DNA of 64,000 nt from Acanthaster planci (Eukaryota > Echinodermata > Asteroidea > Valvatida > Acanthasteridae): NCBI RefSeq assembly GCF_001949145.1, contig NW_019091631.1:261267-325266 (forward strand), in the 5' to 3' direction. Every line of letters starts with the position of its first letter. Within the stretch, counting starts at the first letter, position 1. The notes beneath the pieces are model-generated. The model worked only from the letters and a program-made list of their open reading frames with translations. It did no database searches and was not told the origin of the DNA. A program made the position numbers and the translations under genes. This document shows, in pieces, positions 1 through 12,300 of this stretch.

Positions 1-233
1 GTTTTTCTTTTAGTTTGTATAACAATTTCAAGTTGTGTCAGGATTCAGGATTTCACCATGGTTCAAAGTACAGTTCTGTACACGGGAAACTTTGGGATTT
101 GTGGCCAAACAGAGCAGTGCAGTTTGCCTTGCTTGTTTGCTCCAATGTCACAAGCAAGCACTTTGGGAATGATTTGTCAAATCTATTCTTGATATTGAAA
201 GAAGAAAGTGTCTTCTGTATTTTTCTGCTGCAG

Positions 234-398
234 TGTTCAGTAACCTGCGGCCAGGGTACACGACAGCGGGCAGTAAGCTGTTACCAACGGAACCAGAAGG
301 TCGACATTACCCTCTGTGACCTAACCATGATGCTGGATACAACAAGGCCATGCGAGATGATCGAGTGTGCTGACTGGTACCAGGGAGAGTGGGGACCA
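234..398 (+). CDS. ADAMTS9: ADAMTS exon with one TSR (first in window)
   Basis: The exon follows a pyrimidine-rich acceptor ending ctgctgcag and stops at the donor gtgagt. It encodes 55 residues from C-S-V-T-C-G-Q-G to W-Y-Q-G-E-W-G-P. The six TSR cysteines and the O-fucose consensus C-x-x-S/T-C-x-x-G are present. Both ends are phase 0. The exon before it is outside the window. Confidence 0.9.
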
Positions 399-3300
399 GT
401 GAGTAAATGCCGTCATCCTCATAGGCAGATAGAATATTATTCAGGTTTTATGAAGAGTTCACTGTCAGCTAATACAGAAAATGATAAAGTGTGCCTCTAA
501 GGAAAACATTTTTCTCTGATTTTTATCTGTTCAAATAAATATAAAAGCATCCAAATTGAATTCCGTGTCATTTGTCTTTAGAGCTCAATTATAACAAGCT
601 AAAAAGGGTTTTTTTCTGTTCATGCCAAGATGCGAATTCTGAATGTAGGTTGTGTCATTCGGAGAAAACGAGAGGAACCCTCGCCCTGTGTTCGTAGTGG
701 ATAAACCTTTGTGCATACCAACCAATCGCATCTTGACATGAACAGAAAAAAAGCCCTTTTAAGCTTGTTATAGTTGAGCTCTGAAGACAAATGACACTGC
801 GTTCGATTTGGATGCTTCAATATTTATTTGAACAGATAAAATCAGAGAAAACATGTTTCCTTAGAGGTGCTCTTTAGTGTGTGTTGTGGTACCATAAAGG
901 AACATTATGCTTAATCTTGAAATGGAAATGAGAAAAAACAGGAATTACCTCTGATCAAAAGGTATACACACTTTTGCACACACCCAAACTCATTACTGGT
1001 CATTAGGATTACACAAATGTTGAAATGAAGATGTGGGGACGAAAAATGTTGGAGATAAATTATCCCCCACAGTGCAGTTCCACCTGTCCAAACAAAAGAA
1101 ATTACCCCCCATTGCAGGGAGTGCCTACCCACTACCCTACACACAAGTGCAATACAACAGCAAACCTACTCTGTCTTTGTATCCCAAGTTGACATAATGT
1201 CTAAAAACTAAATCTCAATCCTAAATGACATAATCCACTCTGGCTTCAGGTTTGGCTGTTGATTTTGATGATTTTCCAGGGCATTTTGGGACAATTTGCT
1301 GGAAATTTTTGCAAGGTGTTTCCTTGCTTATTGATTTTGTTACCATTTAACTGACCAAACTCACATCTAAGATAGTCTTGCTAGTTACTGTTATGGAACA
1401 TACCTTTGTATGGATAGCCTGACAATGTTGATTTTTCAGATATTTGCGATAAGTGTGTTGATGTCAGCCATGATGGTACAACGAAGCATAGCCACATAAC
1501 ACAGACTGTGTTCCTAAGAACATATACTAATTATGTAGTTCCACATTAAATATAAGACAGCAGCATCCAGCAATCACATGAAATCCTTATTTTCCTCTCC
1601 TCGCACCTGCAGTGTTCAGTGTCTTGCGGTAACGGCGAGATGCAGCGCAGGGTCAGCTGTTCACAGGGCGGCCGGAATGTCGACGCAGTCAACTGTGACC
1701 AGAACTCGATGCCGGAGACGGTCAGAGGGTGCCAGATGCCAGAGTGCCCAACGTGGCAGACAGGCCAGTGGGGACAGGTAAGGCCGTGTCCTTGTTACTT
1801 GGCTATGGCTTGCAGTAACTGACACTTCTATTGGAAATGGCTTCAGCCTCAAGCCAGTGACTCCCATAAGCAACAACATCTGTCATCCGTAGCCATGCAA
1901 TTAACAAATAGTCTGAGAAAGGAATGTCTGTTGTCAGAAACTATTGCCTGTGTTTCCAATCAACTGAAGGCGCTTACATTTTGATGGATAACTCAGAAAG
2001 AACTCGTATGTCAATGGTTATTTTGCTGAGATGCTTGGTTTAACATTTGAGATCACATTTTAACACAAGTGTCATAAAAAGTTCATAGCGCTCTAAGTTC
2101 AGAATCCTGAAGTGAATTGTAGAGTGCCATCATTTAATCTAAATTTTGTAAATATGTTGGCCGAGGATTTAAAAATTTCTAAACACGAGGGTCAAATATT
2201 ATTGAGCTGCAAAGCTAAAATGCCACCTAGCTCAGTTTCCTTCCCAAAATGAAAATCAGATGGAGTTTCTGTAAACGACTTACTCAGACAAAAGAAAATA
2301 GCCTTAAATTTCAATCCTCTTTTGCAAGTGCTCCAAAACCTGTGGCCAAGGGACGATGCAGCGCAGGGTGGACTGTTACCAAGGCAGTAGCATTGTTGGC
2401 ATCACCCAGTGTGACTTGACCCTCATGCCTGCCAGCTCCAGAGAATGTGAGATAGGCCAATGCCCTGTCTGGCGCCACGGCTCATGGGGACCGGTGAGAA
2501 AAGGGACTGATTCTCCATTTAGGGTGGTTGACTAATGATAGAAATCCTGAGACAGCCTGGACATGATTGACCTACATCTGATTTCACATTGCTGGGCCTT
2601 TCAGATTTTTATGTGGCAACACACTTTTCTAGTTATCGTTTTTAATTTTTTAAACATAATTTTAACACATTCGTCAGCAGGAGTTATCTATCAATCAAAA
2701 CCTTTCAAACAGATACTTTGTGAAGTTAAGGCCATAGGGGATTGTCACTTTTGGTGCAGTAATTTAGTTGGCCGTATTAATTCATTGAACTTTCCCTTAT
2801 AAACTTTTGATTCTTTTTCCATAACTTGTCTTGCAGTGCTCGGTTTCCTGTGGGCTTGGTTATCAGCTGAGAGGTATCCAGTGCCGTCTTCCTAATGACA
2901 CCCCTGTCTCTGATGACCAGTGCAATCCTGGTGACCAACCCCCTAACCATCAGGACTGTCGGATGCCAACTTGCCTTACCCCCACCTTGCCGACTACTAA
3001 TCCACCTGATACCCGTCCGCCGATCAGACCTGTACCTCCAACGATACCCCGTACCACAGCCGCAGCGCCGGACCCTGCCATTCTCCGCAGGCCTTCAGCC
3101 CTGACACCCAGGCAGTCACCAAAACCCTCGCTTCTGCCATTGCGGCCCACATCCAGCCAGCGGTCACTCGCAGACCCCTCTTCGTCCATCACTGTCGCCC
3201 GCACACCCTCGGAACCCCGGCCTCTGCCGAAGTCATCGCCAGTTGCTACTGTGGATGTGATGAGGGAGGGACCCAGGAGTAGATACAGCAGCCAGTGGCG

Positions 3301-6300
3301 CACAGGAATGTGGACTGAGGTCAGTGTTGTTCATCTCACAGATGCCTATTTTGCTCTAAATGGTAGTTTTACCAGCTCCAAAGATATTTTTGTTGGTCGA
3401 AGATGGAGCACTGCTTTTGAATTGAGAAATCTACTACAATGTAGTTTTCATATTAGTCCATTATTCTTGCAGATATTACCCAGGAGTTACTAATTGTGTA
3501 ACTGAAAGACTTGATGTTTAAGTGATTGGTTACTGAATAACTACACAACTGGAGCTCACTTGTAGCTGCACAGGTGTTGCAAGGGGGGCACTTGCCCTGT
3601 AAACCAAACAGCTGGATTTTAAATTGAAGACAGCTTATTTCAAATGGGAAAGCTTTGTATTTTCTGGTTTTGAAAGACTTTTTGTTGAAGTTTTGTGTGA
3701 TATATCTTGCAGTGTTCCACAACTTGTGGTTATGGAACCCGTGAACGCTATGTCAGCTGTCGCGACAGATACGGTTACATCTCAGAGGAGAGGAATTGCA
3801 ACACTGCCAACAGACCAGCTGCCATAGAGCAGTGCCAGATCAGACCCTGTCCGAACTGGAGGACTGGGCAGTGGAATCGGGTAAGAAGTGATAGATCGGA
3901 TGTGGATTGATGTGGATGATAAATGCAAGAAAGGGGAGAAACATGCTTTATCTGAAAGGTCTTCCATAGATACAGTTATGACTGTTGTCAGTGTGTTCCT
4001 GGAGAAACCTTGGAGAGAGGTATTGATCACTAAATGAGCTCTCCTCATCCTCCGGAGTTACAGCTCTGTATGTGCCCACATAATATTTTTCGTAACTGGC
4101 AGATACGTGTATCTGGACACAAGACAGTGTATCAGTAGGCACAAGATTCAAACAGTGCCTACGGGTGAGCTGTGTACTATTCTTTAAACTCTTATTCTGA
4201 CTTTAATGTAAATGTTACTTTCAATGAAACTTACGAGGGCTTTTTCTTAATCACAGGTCCAATATTTCTTCCCTCTGAAATTAGTGGACTGTTTTTGTGC
4301 ACAAAACATTTGCCCGTTGGCTCCGAGTTTGGTTTGGTGAAACTCTTTGTACAGCAAGACTAACTCAAGATGGTTTTTTTTTATTTGTAGTGTTCAGTGA
4401 CGTGTGGGCAGGGTATGACCTCTCGCTATGTGGCATGCGTCAACAGCGACAACTCCATCGCTAGCGATGATGACTGCAACCCCCTGGAGAAGCCCAGTGA
4501 CCTGGACATCTGCAGCAGCCACGACTGTCCAGTGGACCAGCCAGTTGCCTCTGGGATGGCTGGTGAGAGGGCCGAAGCTTTGACAAGGGGAGGGTGGAGA
4601 ACGGGACTGTGGAGTAAGGTGAGTGGGTGCTGAGGAAAAAAGCTTCAGATTCAAGAGCACATAAACTATTTGCTTAGCGAGACTTGGTTACTTGCCAAAA
4701 TGCCATGCAAAGTGTCGTTCATGTTACTGGCTTGCACCAGATTTTTCTTACCACGTAAATTTTCTAAGCAGTATTTTCCCCTAAGCAGTATTTTCCGATG
4801 TAGTCCATTAGAATTGGGTCTGGAGCTTAAGGGTGTCCTGATAGAGCCGTGTTACCAGCTGTAATGAGGAGCAGTAGATCAAAATTAACAGGTTTATGGA
4901 CAGTATGACTGAAGTCCTAAGACAAGACCATGGGAAGGTTCCAGCCTTGAAGTGGGGATTGATGGAAAACAAACGATAGAGTTTGCAGGGAAGGTGTGAC
5001 TCCAGGCCTCTGGTATAGCTAGCAAGAGAGCCACAGCTCTGATTAAGTGGGTAGGCATGAAGAGATCTGAAACCTTGAGCAAGACATGTCAGTAAGATAA
5101 AGTAGTTGCCTTGTTTTCTTTCTGCCATTGCTGCTTTTTCAAGTCCCCCTCCTTTTCTGAGAAACTTGATGTATTTTCCTTCCAAATTCACTTGATTTCT
5201 CTTGTTACATTCCAGTGTTCATCGACCTGCGGCAGTGGACTGCGCCATCGAGTGGTCATCTGTCAAGATGAGTTCGGTGGTGTGGAGACGTGCACGGAAG
5301 AAAGTAGACCCCGCAATATTGAGGTTTGCAATACGAGAGTACCCTGCCCACTGTGGAGCTTTGGCGAATGGGGACAGGTAAGCATACACTGATATTCAGT
5401 GGAGGGTCTGAGGTGGAAGTGTGGAAAGCATCTCGTTTGTGCAGTTGGAAGCTTGGTTCAAAAATCAGAGTTGTAAGCAAGTCACCACAAGTGAGTGTAA
5501 ATCTGTCACTTGTTAATCAAAAGGCATCTTTTCTCTGGTAAAGTCACAAACTATTCCAAAAATGTTACAGAAGCATTTGTCAGTTATTGCCCGTCCCTCG
5601 TTAACACAACATTTGTATCTTGACTTGCAATCGACCAGATTAATAAGCATGTCAGAGAAGAGCCAGTGCAAACATACTTCAGATTTGATCAGCTTGTTCT
5701 GTCAGGCCCTTGCTTTCCACGGTGCCATTGCAGGTCCAACTGGTATGTGGATTCCTCTTTGACAAATTGCTACTTCATTTGCTTGCATTGCATTGTGAGA
5801 TTTTTTATATCGTTGGAACTAGAAAAAGATCAAGCCAGTTATTGTCATTATGTGTTATTTATTTTTTGAAGTAGTGGAGAAATCTGGCCATTAAGAATTT
5901 AGTTTAAAGATCTTTATCTGAGTTTAGAGTGCTTTTACTCATCTTTCTAGCTTGAAGTCAACATCACATACAGAAAAAATAGTAAAAGAAACTAGAATAG
6001 CCTTTAAAATGTTTTGACGCCCAATTTCACATTGGTACTTTGAAAGTAAAAGAAAGTTATACAACCCCCGTCTGTGCAGTATAATTCCATTTGCTGTCTA
6101 AAATGTATAAATACATACAATTTTTTTCCTTTTTTTGAAATGGAGCCACTAATTTACAAAAACATTTGCAATATGGTACTGCTTTAATTCCACACAGGAT
6201 GAACTTGTAACCCTCCCCTTGGAGGCCTGAATTTCTGTAATCACAGTCCCCCACAGCGCAAGATGGGGCTCAGTAGGGTAGCATGAATATCACCAGGCCC

Positions 6301-9300
6301 ATTAGAACCTATCCCTCTTTCCCCATCCCAACCCCCCCCCATAGTCCTCCCCCCTGAAGATACGTCCCGGTGTTAGGCATCCATCAGCGAGCCATCCAGC
6401 CTAATCTCGTTGAGCCAGGCTCTCCGTTTCTCTTAAGTCGGTGAACCAGTTCCAGTGTTGCCTGGGCTTTAACTCTTCGGCTGCAGTCACAATGCCGGTG
6501 ATTTTCTTCATGTGTTTAGGGCATGATTCACATTCATGCGATGTACCAGTGTCATAGGAAATTCTCACAATGCCATGCTCAGGTGCACATAATTGTTAAG
6601 CCCTGCTTAGTATTAGTAGGAATTCTCTCCTGCCCATGATAATGAAATTTTGACATTTATACTTGTTGAAGTTCAAATCAATACTCTGTCACATGAAAAG
6701 ACAGGACATTGCCTTCTGACAACCTGTTTAGAAAGATGAAAAATTACATTTATGACAAATGTTTGAACAAACTTTAGAAATGACTGTCGATGCCCCACTT
6801 TGTTTTTGAGAATCTGATTCTCTCAGGAATCCTTGCCATGGTCTTTTAAATCAAACCTTGCCCTTCAAATCCATATTTTTTTGAAACGGTATGCACTATT
6901 GGTTCCCCCCCTGTGAGAGCCGAAACCCCAGAAGGCAATGGGACAATTTGATTATCCTAGATATGACGTCTTCAGTCAGCAGGCTACTCCATACTGGCTA
7001 GGAGAGTTGAGTTAATCTGGCCGGGAGAGGCAAGCCTGGTGGCTGCTGTTATTCAATTACGGGGTCAAAAATGACATCCCTCTCCCCCTCCCTTGTTGGA
7101 ATTGTTTTCCTGAAGCCTGTCTTTCCTTGTAATGCTGGATTTGGCTCATTTTTAATGCAGGTGCCCCGCTTGTTTTCATGTTTTTTGGTTGTTGGAAGTG
7201 AAACTTCAGTTTGTGTTTTTCAGGCTTGTGTTTGACGTTTGATAAATTGCTCTGGAAGTGACACTTTTGTGATTTTCAGTGAAATATGTCAGTTTGTCAG
7301 TGTATGCAACAAGGCTTAGTTTAGTATTAAAATTCTCTTGTGGCATATTTTTCTCTTCCATTGAAGGCAGTGAAAAACAGGAAAGCTTTTACATATGATG
7401 AAAACCCCAGTGTATTTTTCAGGGGAATGACCTACTTTTGCCCAGATCTGACCCTAAAGACAAATCCAGCCTTTAATGGCAGAAAAAATTATCTTTGCTT
7501 TTGTACAAATTGACTCTCAAGGAACAGTGGTTCCTTACAATAGTCATCACATGGTCACAGTGTCCACCACCATGGGGGGGAGGCACTACAAATGACCAGT
7601 TAAAGCATGAGCATGGCCACTGGATTTGTTCATAGCCTGAGGCACAGTCTTGTTACTTTTTTTGTTGGATATATCCAACTCCACATGAATATACATGGGG
7701 CTGAATGCCAAAGTGTGCTGAATCCATGAGGATTGACACAAACTCAGAATTGGACTTTGATTCTCATCCCTGTTTCTTATCCTGGATTTCACCTGCAGTG
7801 TTCAGCTACCTGCGGGGGAGGCATCCAGTCCCGCCTGGTACGCTGCCGCCTGCGTAGTGGCCGCACGCTACCTAACTCCTGCAACATCCTGACCAAGCCA
7901 GAAGACACCAGGATATGCCGTTCCAACCCCTGCCCGACCCACCACAGCTGGAGGCCCCGGCCCTGGAGTCTGGTAGGAAGACATTGACGTGTCTCTTACT
8001 TTTTTCCTATTCTTTTATCAACATTCTGCCTGTTTTGGAAAGAGATGTGAAAAAGAAAGTGATGAAAATGCCTTTCTTCAGAAACTAGCGGGGGCTTGGT
8101 TGATTGATTAGTCTGGTTACGGTCACTCTGAGCCATTGTGTGACTTATCAGTTGATTCTGTTGATTTAAAAAAAGGATTAACATCTTCAGAAAGTATTGT
8201 AGCAACAGCATTACATTCTTCATATCCCCACAGTTGTCACAGTCCATGTGGTATGGCTCATCTTTAACCTTTTCATAAATTTGACTGACATGGTTCAGAA
8301 AATTCCAGGTTTTTGCCCATATATTGAATCGGACCAGTGGCTTGATTGTCACCCTTCCAGCTTTAGAGGGCGCTATCACTAACTGGTTTACTGGCCTTCT
8401 CTTTCAATTGTACACTATTATTTTTGAACTGTAAACTATGCATGCCTGTTTTTAGTGTAAGATGTTAGTAATACCCCCTTTGAATTGTTCATGTTATGAA
8501 TTGTTGAATGTAGTTCAGTCATGACTCAAAGATTGAAAGAAAGGTTAATTGAGAAATAACGTATCATCTCCACATAGGTTTCCAACTCCAATTAAACCAG
8601 GTTTATTGTCCATTAAATTCAGGTAGCCTGGCCATCAATTGGAAGTAATAACCCCAGAAAGGATTGGGTCAGGGGAAATTAAAAAAAACCTCTAGCTGTT
8701 TTCCAATTTATTGCCATCTGTGAAGCACAAAGTTTGTGATTGGTGTGGCTGGACCACAGACCTAAATTTGTGGCAGGTTGTTTATTTGTGATGGCTGGGT
8801 CAGGAGGGTTCAGATAGAGGGCCCACTGGCTACATTGAAGCCGCAGTGTACCTACAACATCATCTAGCCAGCAGTTTGTGGACAGAACTGAACCAAGGAA
8901 TGACTGTTTGATTGTTAGTTAGAAATGCATATGACGTTGTGGTTTCTGTAGTTAAGAAAGGTTTCCTTTGTGGACATATTTTTTTCGATTGCAGTTCACT
9001 GCCGTTGGGTTCATATGGCCCAGTCAAGTGAAAAGAGGTGATTTGTGTTATGTCAAAGAGAGTTGCACAGTGAATGTAGAATGCTCTGGCATGAGATTGT
9101 CTAAACCCGGAACAAGTTCATAATTGCAATAAGTTTCAAACGGTTTACACTCTATTGCATCTATCTCTTACATGTTTTGCCGTCAATGAAATTAGGAGTT
9201 ATTTTGAATTCACATGCATATTTTTCAGTTGATATTTATGTTTTTTATGTTTGTGTCCAGCTGTCTGTCTATATTACATCACACTGCAATGCTATATTTT

Positions 9301-12300
9301 TCTTGGTTAAATGGTTATTTTCCTTTGTAAGCTCTGATTTTTTATTCGGTGCTAGTATGATTTGACAGTAGTGGTTATCCTACCTCGTTAGAATTGCATA
9401 GCCATATTCATGTACACCATATTCCCATTGCTCATATTTCCAATTCCCTTTATCCAAAGTTATCGTATAGGAGACGGTTACAACCATTCTATAAACCCCT
9501 GTAGGTCATGGGAAAATGCTGTCATTGTATATGTACCCGGTAGTGTCTTCTGTCTTTTAGTGTCACTTTCTTGTCTGTGATATTGACACACTCCACCAAG
9601 TCTGCACCCATCTGGACTTGAGACTGAGCAATGTTTGTGTTATCAAGTTTTCTATTTATTGATTAATGATCCTGTATAGGCACTTGTACATTCTTCCCTG
9701 GTTTTGCATGCCTTCTGGTGTACATACATTTTTTTTTACCAATTTGCTTTTTAAGTTATCTTGTCTACAAGTATACATACATACTCAATGTTTCATCATG
9801 CACGACACTCACCTCTTGTACATAAAACTTGCAAAATCTTGGACACGTTTAAAGTAGTTTTTAATGTAGGCCTGGCATCACTAGTATTTGAAACGATGCA
9901 AACTATGAGTAATGCTTCATGTAAATAATGTAGGTCCATGTGTTAAAACGGGAAATGGTCTTACCAGAGGGGAAGTGTAACTGTTAATTGCACAATTGAG
10001 AATACTGCAATCTACAAATCCACAATTGCAGGTGATTTTGTAAAGTCTAATATTCCCTTGTGAAAAAGTGCTCTCGTAAACATATTGAGTTCAAAATGGA
10101 CATCCCAATCAACCCTATTCTGGTCAGCATCTGAGGTACTGTTTGCAGATCATGCAATTTCTCTTAGTGATCTTCATCTAGAATCTTCTACGGAAGAGCC
10201 ATTGATCAGTTCAACTTACCCATTTAAACCTCCCAGCTCCAGGGAAGTCCAAGAACAATGTCCCAAGTATGACATTAGGATTTTTGAAATTAGTTTCGCG
10301 TTGTCTTTTCAAGTTTCTTCTTGTTGTCTGTGTGGTTCTATGGCAGATTTCCCCTGACATGCTTATCCCGAGGCACTTGCTATCAGTATCTGCAGAACCT
10401 CTGAATTGAGGAGACTTTGTTTTCCCCTCCTTCCTCTCTTCAGGCTTGATTGCTTCTGTCTCATTCCCCTGTCCTTGTGTCTAGTTGACCTCAACACCGG
10501 AACCTCCTTTGCTATATGTACCCTTTTTTCTCCAGATGTGAACTTTTGAAGATGACCAGGTTCTTTTGTCAGTATGCACGATATGCACAAAAATCTTGGT
10601 TAGTTTCATGCACATTTACCCTTGCAACATTAACAACTTGTCATTTGCCTCTCCTTGAGAAGAGTGCTTTTGCAAGAATTCTCCTCTCTATATTTACAGG
10701 AGTTTTCATTGAACAAATTTTTATTCTCTTTGGGATGTCCGTCCGTTTTCATGTTCCTGAAGGAATTTGTTTACATCCACAAAGCAGAACAGAGCTTCAA
10801 AACTTAAAACTTGTCAAAATGATAGAAATGGTGTTCCTGCTCGATTCTGAGACTCTTTGAGATGCATCTACCAATGCTCGACAGTAACTGGCGTCTCACC
10901 TACTGGTTTGAAACCATCGGTTTCCCCTTATTTCTTTTTTCAACATTTCACTTGACTTGAATGCAGGAAGAACCTGTCTCCTCTGGTTTATCTTCAGCAT
11001 CTCCCGGCTTTGGCCTGTTCTTAACGGTCAACCCAGTTGTGATTTTTTTTTTCAGGAGGAGGGGGGATTTTGATACACTGGACCACCAAATTAAATTTCC
11101 TGTTAGCTTGGCCCTCCAGAATTCCACATCCTTCTTTGGATTAAATTGTTTTTGCTCCATTTTATATATAATAAATAGTCCTGGGTTTGATTTTTTTTTT
11201 CCAGTTTGTTCTAAAGATTGATGCCTGTCATTTGAATCAAGGTGTGCTGATCAACTTGATTCTACCAAGTCATTTTTCACTTGTTTAGAAATGTTTTAAA
11301 CTTTGACAATGCTCCTTACAGTCTGCTTGTGTCTTGGAATTCATTCCAAAAAAATCCTTTTAGTATCACCACATCCCTTCCTTATTTTTTGACAAGCATA
11401 ATTCCTGAGGAAGAACACACGAACGAACTTACCGTAACAACTTGGCAGTGAGCCAAGTACCCTAGTTTAAAAAAATAACATTTGTTTACAGCTGTGCTTT
11501 CAGTCACAAGCTCTAAAAATATATTCTCAGCCACTGTAGAAATGATTGTACATATTCTGCAGGTCAGAAATACTTGAGGGACAAATTCTTTCCAGCAGTT
11601 GAAATGTAAACAACTGAGAAACATCAGTTGTTAGCAGGACAGAAAATTGCAGCACATGTTGACATCTGAAGTTACATTTCCCTGTACCATGCACCTCTGA
11701 GCCAGCCCACCCTTAACGACTTCTCCTGTCTCCCCTGACAAGCTGTGAACATATCTACCGTTGAGAGGCAGGCTCCAGAGTGCAATTGCAATATGATTTG
11801 TTCCTTGTCTGCATAAATGGATGGTTTTCATTTCTTCCCTGAGAGAAGCTCAACTTTTGCACTTGGAACTTGAGCCAGACTGGGTAAAGAGCAGTTTACA
11901 CATTTCAACAGCCATTTCTTGTCATTTCATGAATGCAGTTAGGCAATGAACGAATTGTCTTGGTTGCTTTCAAGACAATCTTATATGCAGAGTACTTGTG
12001 AGAAATTTTGAGATGTTGTTAATAAGGAGATTGTGCAACATGAATGAGATTGGAAGAATGCAAAGGAGAAAGCAGTAGATTTGCTTATTCCCAAAAAAGT
12101 CAAAGATCTAAGTAAACAAAATGGTGTGCAAAGATCAACCCTGGAACCACTGATTTCATCAGATTTTTGATGAAATATAAAATTCGGCAAAATTTGTTTT
12201 CAACCCAATAGTCTGTGTATATACAGCTTGCACCCATACTCAAATTGTATTTTGCTCATTGTATTTAGTGCCCATGCCCAACCATGGGATAAGTGGTACA

